A stretch of 64,000 nucleotides of DNA from Roseococcus sp. SDR. Lineage in GTDB: Bacteria > Pseudomonadota > Alphaproteobacteria > Acetobacterales > Acetobacteraceae. This document shows, piece after piece, positions 15,988 through 24,700 of this stretch. The notes beneath the pieces are model-generated. The model saw only the letters and a program-made list of their open reading frames with translations, was not told where the DNA came from and ran no database searches. The DNA is taken from NCBI RefSeq assembly GCF_019083995.1, contig NZ_JAHRCU010000002.1, positions 124,001 to 188,000 of the forward strand, in the 5' to 3' direction. Each line of letters begins with the position of its first letter. Positions within the stretch are counted from its first letter, which is position 1. Made by a program: the position numbers and the translations under genes.

Positions 15988-18539
15988 CAGGCCGGCGCCA
16001 TCGCAAGCAGCGCGGCGAGTTCGGGCTTGCAGCTGCCGCAGCCCGTGCCGGCGCAGGTGGCGGCGCCGATGGCGGTGACATCCCCCGCCCCGGCCTCGAT
16101 CGCGGCGCGGATGGTCGCCGCACTCACGCCGTGGCAGGCGCAAAGCGTGGGCGAGGGCGGTGGGCCATCGGGCAGCATCCCGGCCAGCAGCGCATGGCGT
16201 GCGGCGCTGCCGATGCGGGCCTCGGCGAAGAGGGAGATGAGCCATTCGCGCGGCGGCAGGGCGTGGTCCGGGCCAAGGAAGATCGCCGCGATGAGCTGCC
16301 CGTCGCGCAGCCAGGCCGCGCGATGCTCGCCGGTGGCTTCCGCATGCAGCGCGATGGTGGGTGGGCCCTCGCCAAGGGCCTGCGCCAGACGCTCGAAGGG
16401 CGCGGCATCCTGGCCCGCAAGCTCATGCCGCGTCACGCCCTCGGCCGCGGGCGCGACGGTGCACCAATCGGCGAGCTGCGTGCCGAGTGCCCTGCGCGCC
16501 AGCACGAAGCCATGCCAGCGCACCGCGAAGGGCGTCAGCGTGACGGGCGTGTGCTTGAGTTCGGGCTGGCCGCTGATCGGGTCCGTCGCGGGCGTCACCG
16601 CCGTGTTGATGCGTGCGCGGGGGGCGAGCTGATCCGTCCAGTGCATCGGCGCGAAGCAGGCGTTTCGCGGCGTGGCGGGATCGAGCGCGAGGCGCAATAC
16701 CGCCTCACCCCATTCGCTCGCCACGCGCACCAGGCCGCCCTCGGTGAGGCCTGCGGCATCGGCAGGGTTCACCGTCAGCACCGGCTCATGCGCGTGCTGC
16801 ATCAGGCGCGGCACGCGGCCGGTGCGCGTCATCGTGTGCCATTGGTCGCGCAGGCGGCCGGTGAGCAGGATCATGTCGCCCTGATGGGAGGGCGGGCGGA
16901 AGGGCGTGGGCACGAGGCGCTGCAGCGGTGGCGTGATGCGCCCGCCGCGCGCGGCCCCAATACCGGAACCTGGGCGCGGAACCGGCCATTGCGTCGGCGC
17001 CAGGGCCTCGTATTCGGCATCGCTGAGGTCAGCCAGGCCGCCGAGATCGAAGACGCGCGGCGCGGGGCGCGCGAGTTCCGTCACCGCCGCATGCTCGCGG
17101 AAGATCGCGGCCGCGTTCGGCCAGGCGAAATGCTCACCCCAGCCGAGGCGTTGCGCCACCTGCGCGATGATCCACCAATCGGGCTTCGCCTCGCCGGGGG
17201 CGGGCAGGAAGCCGCGCTGCCGGCTGATCACGCGCTCGCTGTTGGTGACGGTGCCGTCCTTCTCGCCCCAGCCCAGCGCCGGCAGCAGGATCTGCGCGTG
17301 TTCCGCCGTGTCGGAGCCCGCATGGCAATCGGAGAGGATGAGCGTTGGGATGCGCGCCAGCGCGCGGCGCACCTGCGCGGAATCCGGCAGGGAGACAGCG
17401 GGATTCGTCGCCATCACCCACATCGCGCCGATCCGCCCCTCCTCCGCCGCGCGGAACAGCTCGACCGCCTTCAGGCCCGGCTTGGTGGCCAGGTTGGGCG
17501 CCTGCCAGAAATCACGCAGCGCCGCGACCTCCTCCGGCTTCTCGGCATCGAGATGGCCGGCGAGCATATTCGCCAGCGCGCCCACCTCACGCCCGCCCAT
17601 GGCATTGGGCTGGCCGGTGACGCTGAAAGGCCCCATGCCCGGCCGGCCGATGCGGCCGGTGGCCAGGTGGCAGTTGATGATGGCGTTGGCCTTGTCGGTG
17701 CCGCTGCTCGATTGGTTGGTGCCCTGGCTCCAGAGCGTCACCACGCGCTCCGTGCCGGTGAACCAGTGGTGGAAGGTCGCGAGTTGCGCCGGCTCCAGGC
17801 CGGTCAGCGCCGGTACATCCAGCTCCTGCCGCAGCGCGTCGGGAATGGTGAAGCCGGCACGGCCGAGATGGACGAGCAGCCCGGCGAAGAGGGCGACATC
17901 GCTGCCCGGACGAAGTGCGAGGTGCAGGTCGGCCGCCTCGCAGCTCGCGGTGCGGCGCGGGTCCACGACGACGAGGCGCATCTGCGGGCGCAGCGCCTTG
18001 GCGGCCAGCACGCGCTGATGCAGCACCGGATGGCACCAGGCGAGGTTGCTGCCGACGAGGACCAGCAGATCCGCCTGCTCCAGATCCTCATAGACGCCGG
18101 GCACGAGGTCCTCGCCAAAGGCGCGGCGATGGCCGGCGACCGCGCTCGCCATGCAGAGCCGGGAATTGCTGTCGATGTTCCCGGTGCCGAGGAAGCCCTT
18201 CGTGAACTTGTTGGCGGCGTAGTAATCCTCGGTCAGCAATTGGCCGGAGACGTAGAGGGCCACACCCTCCGGCCCATGCTGCGCCAGGGCGCGGCGGAAG
18301 CCCTCGGCCGCGGCGTCCAGCGCCGCCTCCCAGCTGGCGCGCTTGCCGTTCACCATCGGATGGAGGAGACGCCCCTCCAAGCCAGTGGTCTCGCCGAGGG
18401 CTGCGCCCTTGCTGCACAGGCGGCCCCGGTTGGCCGGATGCGCGGGGTCACCGCGCACGACGCCGCCCGGCGTGGCCAGCACGCCGCAACCCACGCCACA
18501 ATAGGGGCATGTGGTGGGGATCAGGGAGCCGTCCATCAC
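15987..18539 (-). CDS. nasA: Assimilatory nitrate reductase catalytic subunit (Mo-bis-MGD, [4Fe-4S], BFD-like [2Fe-2S] tail)
   Basis: Cytoplasmic nitrate-to-nitrite reductase of 850 residues. The N-terminus has the [4Fe-4S] cysteines C11, C14, C18 and C42 followed by the conserved electron-relay lysine in CSKG. The body is a molybdopterin oxidoreductase (SNSRLCMASAVAGHRRAFG, SQGTNQSSSGTDKANAIIN, LPALGWGEKDGTVTNSERVIS) with an MGD-binding C-domain. The last 50 residues form a BFD-like [2Fe-2S] domain (C800, C802, C834, C837), as in NasA/NasC types that take electrons from a reductase partner. There is no signal peptide. A methionine one codon later could also start it. It sits 52 bases downstream of the Fe-S flavoprotein reductase. 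Confidence 0.93.
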   Translation of the reverse strand: MMDGSLIPTTCPYCGVGCGVLATPGGVVRGDPAHPANRGRLCSKGAALGETTGLEGRLLHPMVNGKRASWEAALDAAAEGFRRALAQHGPEGVALYVSGQLLTEDYYAANKFTKGFLGTGNIDSNSRLCMASAVAGHRRAFGEDLVPGVYEDLEQADLLVLVGSNLAWCHPVLHQRVLAAKALRPQMRLVVVDPRRTASCEAADLHLALRPGSDVALFAGLLVHLGRAGFTIPDALRQELDVPALTGLEPAQLATFHHWFTGTERVVTLWSQGTNQSSSGTDKANAIINCHLATGRIGRPGMGPFSVTGQPNAMGGREVGALANMLAGHLDAEKPEEVAALRDFWQAPNLATKPGLKAVELFRAAEEGRIGAMWVMATNPAVSLPDSAQVRRALARIPTLILSDCHAGSDTAEHAQILLPALGWGEKDGTVTNSERVISRQRGFLPAPGEAKPDWWIIAQVAQRLGWGEHFAWPNAAAIFREHAAVTELARPAPRVFDLGGLADLSDAEYEALAPTQWPVPRPGSGIGAARGGRITPPLQRLVPTPFRPPSHQGDMILLTGRLRDQWHTMTRTGRVPRLMQHAHEPVLTVNPADAAGLTEGGLVRVASEWGEAVLRLALDPATPRNACFAPMHWTDQLAPRARINTAVTPATDPISGQPELKHTPVTLTPFAVRWHGFVLARRALGTQLADWCTVAPAAEGVTRHELAGQDAAPFERLAQALGEGPPTIALHAEATGEHRAAWLRDGQLIAAIFLGPDHALPPREWLISLFAEARIGSAARHALLAGMLPDGPPPSPTLCACHGVSAATIRAAIEAGAGDVTAIGAATCAGTGCGSCKPELAALLAMAPA

Positions 18540-18591
18540 CGGTCCGATCGCGGAGCGGCGAAGCAGTGGAGCGCGAAGCGGCCCGGCGGCA

Positions 18592-20100
18592 TCAATACAC
18601 GTCCCGCTGGTAGCGGCCCTGCTTGGCGAGCGCCACGATCCAGTCGCGCGCCTGGTCGGCGTTCATGCCCCCTTCGCGCATCGCGACCTCGCGCAGCGCG
18701 GCGTCCACATCCTTCGCCATCCGGCTCGCATCGCCGCAGACGTAGAAATGCGCGCCATCCTGGAGCCAGCGCCACAGGTCGGCCGCGTCCTCCAACATGC
18801 GGTGCTGGACATAGTCCTTCGCCTTGCCGTCACGCGACCAGGCAAGGGAGAGGCGCTGCAACGTGCCATCCTTGCGCCAGGCAGCGATCTCGTCCGCGAA
18901 GAGGAAATCCGTCGCCGCATGGCGGTCACCGAAGAACAGCCAGGTGCGGCCCTTCAGGCCCAGCGCCGCGCGCTCCTGCAGGAAAGCGCGGAAGGGGGCA
19001 ATGCCGGTGCCGGGGCCGACCATGATGACGGGCGTCTCAGCACGGGCGGGCAGGCGGAAATGGCTGGTCTGCGCGTAGACCGGCACCGCCTCGGCACGGA
19101 AGGACAGGTGGCAGGAGGCGACGCCATCGCGGACGCGGCCCCGCCGTGTGTCTCGCACCACGCCGACGCAAAGCTCCACGCGCCCCGGCGTGGCGCGCGG
19201 CGAGGAGGCGATGGAATAGAGCCGCGGCTTGAGCGTCGGCAGCGAGGCGATGAGATCCGCCACGGGCGGGCGGGCGGAGGGGAAGGCGTCGAGCAGGTCC
19301 AGCAGGTCGGCATCGGAGGGTTCCGCGCCTTCTTCGCCATCGGCGAGGCGGCGCAGGGCCGCGCCCTCGCGTGGGTCGCGCGCGGCGCCGGCCAGGAGAT
19401 CGAGCGTCCGGTCCAGCGGGCGGGCGATGTCGCGCTCGGTGGAGAGGGCCTCGCGCAGGGCCACATCGCCCGCCGCGTTCAGCCGCGTGAGGCAGGCCTC
19501 GACCAGCTCCGGATCGTTGTGGACGACGACGCCGAGCGAGTCGCCCGGCTCATAGCTCACCGTCGTTCCGCTGAGGTCGAGCACGATGCGGCGGACATCC
19601 TTGCCACTGCCCTCGCCCGTCAGGCGCTCGGAGGCGAGCAGCCGCGCCGTCTCGCCGCGCGGCTTCACCGCGACGGGTGCTGCAGCGGGCGCCACCTTCA
19701 CATCGGCCATGAGGCGCTTCACCGCATCGCGTGTCACCTTGCCGCCGGGCTGGCACAGCGCTGTGGAGGTCTCGCGGCCCTCAGCCAGGGCTTCGGCATA
19801 GGTCTGGCACAGATAGCCGCATTGGCCGCAATCGAGCTGCGCCATGGCGGCCATCAGGCGGCGCGGCAGGCTGCGGCCCTCGGCCAGCGACAGGCGTTCG
19901 TCGAGCTCCAGCGCCGGGTCGTGCCAGGGGAAATCCTCGGCCGGCGGTGGCGGGGCCGCGGAGAGGCCAGGCTGCTCCGCGCCGCCATAGAGGCCGGCGA
20001 GGAAGCCGTTCAGCCAGGCGCGCTGCTCGGCCGTGAAGGGCGCGGAATCGGGAATGAGCGGCACCGGGGCGGGGCCGAAATTCTGGGCGATGACGTTCAT
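18592..20100 (-). CDS. Fe-S/FAD/NADPH reductase, CysJ-like without flavodoxin domain; probable electron donor for nitrate assimilation
   Basis: A 502-residue reductase. Residues 21-40 carry a short helix PFTAEQRAWLNGFLAGLYGG. Residues 90-120 hold a [4Fe-4S] motif with C91, C94, C98 and C116 (CGQCGYLC, then CQPGG). The rest is a cytochrome-P450-reductase-type FAD/NADPH module with RLYSIASSP (FAD) and GPGTGIAPFRAFLQER (NADPH), ending in YQRDVY. Classical CysJ has an FMN flavodoxin domain at the N-terminus; here it is replaced by the Fe-S domain. Sitting between nirA and nasA, it likely passes NADPH electrons to one or both enzymes, which is inference. It overlaps nirA by four bases. Confidence 0.85.
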   Translation of the reverse strand: MNVIAQNFGPAPVPLIPDSAPFTAEQRAWLNGFLAGLYGGAEQPGLSAAPPPPAEDFPWHDPALELDERLSLAEGRSLPRRLMAAMAQLDCGQCGYLCQTYAEALAEGRETSTALCQPGGKVTRDAVKRLMADVKVAPAAAPVAVKPRGETARLLASERLTGEGSGKDVRRIVLDLSGTTVSYEPGDSLGVVVHNDPELVEACLTRLNAAGDVALREALSTERDIARPLDRTLDLLAGAARDPREGAALRRLADGEEGAEPSDADLLDLLDAFPSARPPVADLIASLPTLKPRLYSIASSPRATPGRVELCVGVVRDTRRGRVRDGVASCHLSFRAEAVPVYAQTSHFRLPARAETPVIMVGPGTGIAPFRAFLQERAALGLKGRTWLFFGDRHAATDFLFADEIAAWRKDGTLQRLSLAWSRDGKAKDYVQHRMLEDAADLWRWLQDGAHFYVCGDASRMAKDVDAALREVAMREGGMNADQARDWIVALAKQGRYQRDVY

Positions 20101-21833
20101 GCTTCCAGCATTCCGTTCAGCTCGTCCTCGGCGTGGCGGGCGCAGAAGTCGCGGAAGCTCTCGCCCGGCGCGCGTTCCTGCTGCCAGTGCTGCAGGATGT
20201 TCAGCAGCAGCGGCGCAACCGCCCCGGCCTGCACCTTGGGGCGGATGAGGCGGCCGATCCGCGCCTCCTGCGCCGCACCGCCGCCGAGGTGGATGTCGTA
20301 GCCGGGAAGGACGTCATCGCCCTGCTCCACCTTCGCGCCGAGCAGGCCGATATCGGCGATGAAATGCTGCGCGCAGGAATGGTGACAGCCGGTGAGGTGG
20401 ATGTTGAGCGGCGTGTCCAGCGTGATCCGCTCCTCCAGGAAGGACGCTATCTCCAGGCCGTTTCGCTTGGTGTCGGCGGCGGCGAATTTGCACCCGGCCG
20501 AGCCCGTGCAGGCGACGAGGCCGGCGCGGATGGCATTCGCATCCGTCGAGAGGCCAAGCTCGGCCAGCGCCGCCTGCGCGCCCGTCACATCAGCCACATG
20601 CGGGATGAGCAGGTTCTGCCAGACGGTGAGGCGCAACTCACCATTCCCGGACCGCTCGGCCACGCGGGCGAGGCCACGCAGCTGCTCGGCGGAGAGGCGC
20701 GCCGCCGGCACGACGACGCCAAGCCAGGAGCGGCCCTCCTGCCGCTGCGGATGCACGCCGACATGCGCGAGGCGATCCGGCGCGGGCGGGCGCTCCATCG
20801 CCGCCACGTCGAAGCGCGGCAGGGGCGCGCCCAGCACAGCCTCGACCTCGCTCAGGAAGCGCGCATGGCCCCAGGCGTCGAGCAGATATTTCAGCCGCGC
20901 CTTCTTGCGGTCCGTCCGGTCACCATGGGCGATGAAGACGCGCAGGATGGCGTCGCAGAGCTTCACCACCTCACTGGGCAGCACCGCGACATCGGAAGGT
21001 GTCGCCAGGTCCTGGTGGCCGGTGATGCCGCCGAGGCCGAGGCGGAAGCGATACTCGCCATTCACCCGCACCACGCTGAGCGCAATGTCGTTCGTCTCCT
21101 CCAGCACGGCGATGGAACCACCGCCATCCAGGCTGATGTTGAACTTGCGCGGCAGCCCGAAGAGGTCGCGCGTGTTCAGGATGTGATGGTGCAGGGCGCG
21201 GACGATGGGACGCGTATCCACCCATTCATTCGGATCGATGCCGACGGTGGGCGAGGCGGTGATGTTGCGGATATTGTCCGCCCCCGTGCCGCGCGGCAGC
21301 AGGCCGATCTCGCCGAGGCGCATCACCACCTCCGGCCCTTTCGCGGCCGGGATCAGGCGGATCTGCAGGTTCGCGCGCGTGGTGACGTCGATGAAGCCGC
21401 CGCCGCATTCCTCGGCGATGGCGGCGACCTCGCGCGCCTGATGCGCGGTCAGGATGCCGCCCGGGATGCGCAGGCGGCACATGAAGGCATCCTGCGCCGG
21501 ACCCACGAAGAAGAGCCCGTGGAAGCGGCCGATGAAATCGTCGATGGGCTTCGGGAATTGGCCCGCCTCGGCGCGGGCGGTGATCTCGCTCCAGCGGTCG
21601 AGCGGGTGCTTCTCGCGCTTCGCCTCTTCCTGGGGCACGAGCTTGCCGCCCTTGGCGATGGTCGCGTCCTGCGCGGCGCGCAACGCATCGGCGGGCGCGG
21701 TGCCGTTGCCGCCCGCGGGGGCCAGCGCGCCGTTTCCTCCGGGCGCCAGCGCGCCACGGCGTGCCTCGACGCCGGCCATGAAGCCCTTGAGGTAGTTCTG
21801 CTGCTCGGGCGAGAAGCCGGGGCCGTCCATCAC
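20097..21833 (-). CDS. nirA: Ferredoxin-type assimilatory nitrite reductase NirA (siroheme, [4Fe-4S])
   Basis: This enzyme reduces nitrite to ammonium with six electrons. The 578 residues contain two nitrite/sulfite reductase ferredoxin-like half-domains and the siroheme-cluster ligands C442, C448, C483 and C487 (CTGSAGC and GCHHSC). Arginine-rich siroheme contacts appear in TTRANLQIR and NIRNITASPT. The N-terminus opens with FSPEQQNYLKGFMAG, nearly repeated in the adjacent reductase. It lacks the NAD(P)H domain of NirB, which here is a separate upstream gene. Overlaps of four bases on both sides place it firmly in the operon. Confidence 0.92.
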   Translation of the reverse strand: MMDGPGFSPEQQNYLKGFMAGVEARRGALAPGGNGALAPAGGNGTAPADALRAAQDATIAKGGKLVPQEEAKREKHPLDRWSEITARAEAGQFPKPIDDFIGRFHGLFFVGPAQDAFMCRLRIPGGILTAHQAREVAAIAEECGGGFIDVTTRANLQIRLIPAAKGPEVVMRLGEIGLLPRGTGADNIRNITASPTVGIDPNEWVDTRPIVRALHHHILNTRDLFGLPRKFNISLDGGGSIAVLEETNDIALSVVRVNGEYRFRLGLGGITGHQDLATPSDVAVLPSEVVKLCDAILRVFIAHGDRTDRKKARLKYLLDAWGHARFLSEVEAVLGAPLPRFDVAAMERPPAPDRLAHVGVHPQRQEGRSWLGVVVPAARLSAEQLRGLARVAERSGNGELRLTVWQNLLIPHVADVTGAQAALAELGLSTDANAIRAGLVACTGSAGCKFAAADTKRNGLEIASFLEERITLDTPLNIHLTGCHHSCAQHFIADIGLLGAKVEQGDDVLPGYDIHLGGGAAQEARIGRLIRPKVQAGAVAPLLLNILQHWQQERAPGESFRDFCARHAEDELNGMLEA

Positions 21834-23020
21834 GCGAGTTCCTGAGCATATGCCGGGCCAAGCGCCAGCGCCGCCGCATGGCGGCCGATCCGTCGGCCGG
21901 AGGCGATGAGGTTCAGGTAGAAGCCGCTGTCACTGACGTCGCCATAAAGGACGGCGCCCACCAGCCGGTCCTCGCGCAGGAAGAGGCGGCGATAGCGGTC
22001 CTCTTCCTCATCGCGCAGCGTGACGCCCTCGCCCGCGATCTCGCCGGCGGACCAGACGGCGGTGCCGGAGACCTTCAGCGCCGCTGCATCGGCGCGTGGC
22101 GCGTAATGGGCGGACTGGCCGGAGAGCGTCGCGGCGGCAATCTCCGCCTGCTCGAGCGCGGGAGCGACCAGGCCGATGGTGCGGCCCTCCAGCTCCGCGC
22201 ATTCGCCGATGGCGAGAATGGCGGGATCGTTGCTGCGCATCGCCGCATCCACCTGGATGCCGCGCCCGGTGGCCAGGCCAGAAGCGGCGGCGAGCGCGGT
22301 GTCGGGCCGGATTCCGACGGCCATGACGACGATGCTGGCCGGGAGGCGCTTGCCATCCGCCAGCACCACGCCGGTCACGCGCCCCTCGCCCTCGATGGCG
22401 GCGAGTTGCGCGGGCATGGCGAAGCGGATGCCGCGCTGGCCCATGCGGCGCGTGAGCAGGCCGCCGGCACCGGCATCGAGCTGACGTTCCATCGGCCATT
22501 CCACGGGGTGCAGCACGGTCACCTTCATGCCGCGCTGGGCGAGGCCCGCCGCGGCTTCCAGGCCGAGCAGGCCGCCGCCCACCACCACCGCTGCACCACC
22601 GCCCCGCGCCGCGCGCAGCATGGCGCGCACATCATCCAGCGTGCGATAGGTGAGCACGCCGGGCAGATCCGCGCCGGGCACAGGCAGGCGGATGGCGCGC
22701 GAACCGGTCGCGATCACCGCGCGGTCATAGGCGATGCGCTCGCCGCGCGCGGTGACCGCCGCGCCCGCCGCACGATCCAGCGCAACGACCGGCGTCGCGG
22801 GCCGAAAGGCCACGCCCTGCGCGTGTAGGCCGCGCAAATCATGCGGGATCAGGTCGGGAAGCGTCTTCTCGCCCGCCAGCAGCGAGGAGAGCGCCACCCG
22901 GTCATAGGGCAGCGCCGCCTCCGCCCCGCAGAGCGTGACCTGCGCGCCCTGCGCCGCGGCGCGTATCGCGCAGCGCGTGCCCGCAGGCCCCGCGCCGATG
23001 ACGAGGACGCGCTGGCTCAC
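21830..23020 (-). CDS. NirB-N-terminus-like FAD/NAD(P)H oxidoreductase of the nitrate operon
   Basis: A 396-residue two-dinucleotide-fold flavoprotein resembling the N-terminal part of NirB/NasB and rubredoxin or ferredoxin reductases. The FAD site is VLVIGAGPAGTRCAIRAA at the N-terminus and the NAD(P)H site is VVVGGGLLGLEAAAGLAQRG near residue 145. A second FAD contact appears in ILAIGECAEL. A C-terminal extension of about 90 residues follows. The long NirB Fe-S/siroheme half is absent and is replaced by the separate nirA gene directly downstream. It therefore likely feeds NAD(P)H electrons to NirA or to a ferredoxin; direct pairing is inference. Confidence 0.85.
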   Translation of the reverse strand: MSQRVLVIGAGPAGTRCAIRAAAQGAQVTLCGAEAALPYDRVALSSLLAGEKTLPDLIPHDLRGLHAQGVAFRPATPVVALDRAAGAAVTARGERIAYDRAVIATGSRAIRLPVPGADLPGVLTYRTLDDVRAMLRAARGGGAAVVVGGGLLGLEAAAGLAQRGMKVTVLHPVEWPMERQLDAGAGGLLTRRMGQRGIRFAMPAQLAAIEGEGRVTGVVLADGKRLPASIVVMAVGIRPDTALAAASGLATGRGIQVDAAMRSNDPAILAIGECAELEGRTIGLVAPALEQAEIAAATLSGQSAHYAPRADAAALKVSGTAVWSAGEIAGEGVTLRDEEEDRYRRLFLREDRLVGAVLYGDVSDSGFYLNLIASGRRIGRHAAALALGPAYAQELA

Positions 23021-23808
23021 GCCGCGGCCGGCAGCGCGTGGCGCTCATGCAGGAAGCGCAGCACCGCCTCCCGCGCCGCCAGGAAGCGCGGCTCGGAGGC
23101 CAGCGCCAGCCGGTCGCGCGGGCGGGGCAGATCCACATCCAGCACCTCGCCGATCGTGGCGTTGGGGCCGTTCGTCATCATCACGATGCGGTCCGACAGC
23201 AGCACCGCCTCATCCACGTCATGCGTGATCATCATGATGGTGGTGCCGAGCCGCGCATGGATCGCCATCACCTGGTCCTGGAGGTGCGCGCGCGTCAGCG
23301 CATCCAGCGCGCCGAAGGGCTCGTCCAGCAGCAGCACCTTGGGCTTCATGGCGAGCGCCCGGGCGATGCCGACGCGCTGCTTCATGCCGCCCGAGATCTC
23401 GGCCGGGCGCTTCGCCGCATGCGCCTCCATGCGGACCAGGGCGAGGTTCTCCATGGTCCAGTCATGGCGCTGCGCACGGGACATGCTGCGCCCGACGGTG
23501 CGGTCCACCGCGAGCTTCACATTCTCATAGACCGTGAGCCAGGGCAGCAGCGAATGGTTCTGGAACACCACGGCGCGATCGGGGCCGGGCTCCGTCACCT
23601 CGCTGCCTTCCAGCAGCACGCCGCCCAAGGTGGCGGGCAGCAGCCCGGCCACGACGTTCAGCAGGGTGGATTTGCCGCAGCCCGAATGGCCGATCACGGC
23701 GACGTATTGGCCCTGCTCCACCTTGAGATCGATGCTGTTCAGCACGAGGGGCGCCGTCGGCCCGAAGCGGACCGAGAGGCGGGAGATTTCGAGGAAGCTG
23801 CGGTTCAT
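23017..23808 (-). CDS. nrtD: Nitrate/nitrite ABC transporter ATP-binding protein
   Basis: The cytoplasmic ATPase of the nitrate importer, 263 residues, in the NrtD/SsuB/TauB family. Walker A is GHSGCGKSTLLNVVAG (residues 40-55). The ABC signature is partly degenerate (ISGGMKQRVGIARAL), as is common in this family, and Walker B is KVLLLDEPFGALD, followed by the THDVDEAVLLSDR switch. It overlaps the downstream FAD oxidoreductase by four bases and lies 13 bases after the permease gene. Unlike cyanobacterial NrtC it has no fused binding-protein domain. Confidence 0.9.
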   Translation of the reverse strand: MNRSFLEISRLSVRFGPTAPLVLNSIDLKVEQGQYVAVIGHSGCGKSTLLNVVAGLLPATLGGVLLEGSEVTEPGPDRAVVFQNHSLLPWLTVYENVKLAVDRTVGRSMSRAQRHDWTMENLALVRMEAHAAKRPAEISGGMKQRVGIARALAMKPKVLLLDEPFGALDALTRAHLQDQVMAIHARLGTTIMMITHDVDEAVLLSDRIVMMTNGPNATIGEVLDVDLPRPRDRLALASEPRFLAAREAVLRFLHERHALPAAA

Positions 23809-23821
23809 GGCGTGCGCCCCT

Positions 23822-24697
23822 TCACTGTTCCGTGGTGCCGCGCGTCACCGCGCGGCCGGCGAAGGCCATGATCCGGTCGAGCACGAAGCCGACGAGCCCG
23901 ACATAGATCAGCGCCACGATGATGTCCGAGAGGTTGGAGCTGTTCCACGCATCCCAGATGAAGAAGCCGATGCCCACACCGCCGATCAGCATCTCGGCCG
24001 CGATGATGGCGAGCCAGGAGAGACCCACGCCGATGCGAAGCCCCGTGAAGATGTAGGGCGCGGCCGCCGGCACGACGATGCGCAGGAACCACTCATGCGG
24101 CCGCAGGCGGATGACGCGCGCCACGTTGCGGTAATCCGCCGGCACGTTGCGCACGCCGACGGCGGTGTTGATGATGATGGGCCAGACCGCGGTGATGAAG
24201 ATCACGAAGATCGCGGAGGGCTGCGCCTCGCGGAAGGCGGCCAGCGAGAGCGGCAGCCAGGCGAGCGGCGGCACGGTGCGCAGCACCTGGAAGATCGGAT
24301 CGAGGCCACGCATGGCGAGCTTGGAGGAGCCCACCAGCATGCCGAGGCCCACGCCCACCACCACGGCCAGCGCGAAGCCCAGCGCCACGCGCTGCAGGCT
24401 GGCGGCCAGATGCAGGCCGAGGCCCTTGTCCAGCCCGCCCCGGTCATAGAAGGGGTTGAGGATCAGCTCCCGCGCATCGTTCCAGACGCGCGAGGGCGGC
24501 GGCAGCGTGGCGCCCGGGCCGGAGCAGAGCCATTCCCAGAGCAGGAACAACCCGGCCACGACCAGCAGCGGCGGGATCACGACGCCCAGCGTCTCGCTCA
24601 CGCGGCGCATCAGGGCGGAGGCTTTGGGGGCCGGTGCCGCGGCCGGGGTGGCGAGCGGCGCGGTGGCGGTGACGGCGGGGGGCGTGATCGCGTTCAT
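23822..24697 (-). CDS. nrtB: Nitrate ABC transporter permease NrtB
   Basis: Inner-membrane permease of the nitrate importer, 291 residues. After a polar Ala/Pro-rich N-terminal tail of about 35 residues come some six membrane segments (VVIPPLLVVAGLFLLWEWL; GFALAVVVGVGLGMLVGSS; and others). The cytoplasmic coupling loop AARVIRLRPHEWFLRIVVPAAAP type is seen here as RNVARVIRLRPHEWFLRIVV, with the EAA-like glycine replaced. It belongs to the NrtB/SsuC/TauC family. It sits between nrtA (three bases upstream) and the ATPase gene, matching the nrtABD order. Confidence 0.9.
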   Translation of the reverse strand: MNAITPPAVTATAPLATPAAAPAPKASALMRRVSETLGVVIPPLLVVAGLFLLWEWLCSGPGATLPPPSRVWNDARELILNPFYDRGGLDKGLGLHLAASLQRVALGFALAVVVGVGLGMLVGSSKLAMRGLDPIFQVLRTVPPLAWLPLSLAAFREAQPSAIFVIFITAVWPIIINTAVGVRNVPADYRNVARVIRLRPHEWFLRIVVPAAAPYIFTGLRIGVGLSWLAIIAAEMLIGGVGIGFFIWDAWNSSNLSDIIVALIYVGLVGFVLDRIMAFAGRAVTRGTTEQ

Positions 24698-24700
24698 GGA

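Noticed and set aside
15846-19025. A 1059-codon plus-strand open frame opposite nasA and cysG
   Set aside because: Same GC-driven artefact; nasA cysteine motifs and overlaps fix the coding strand.
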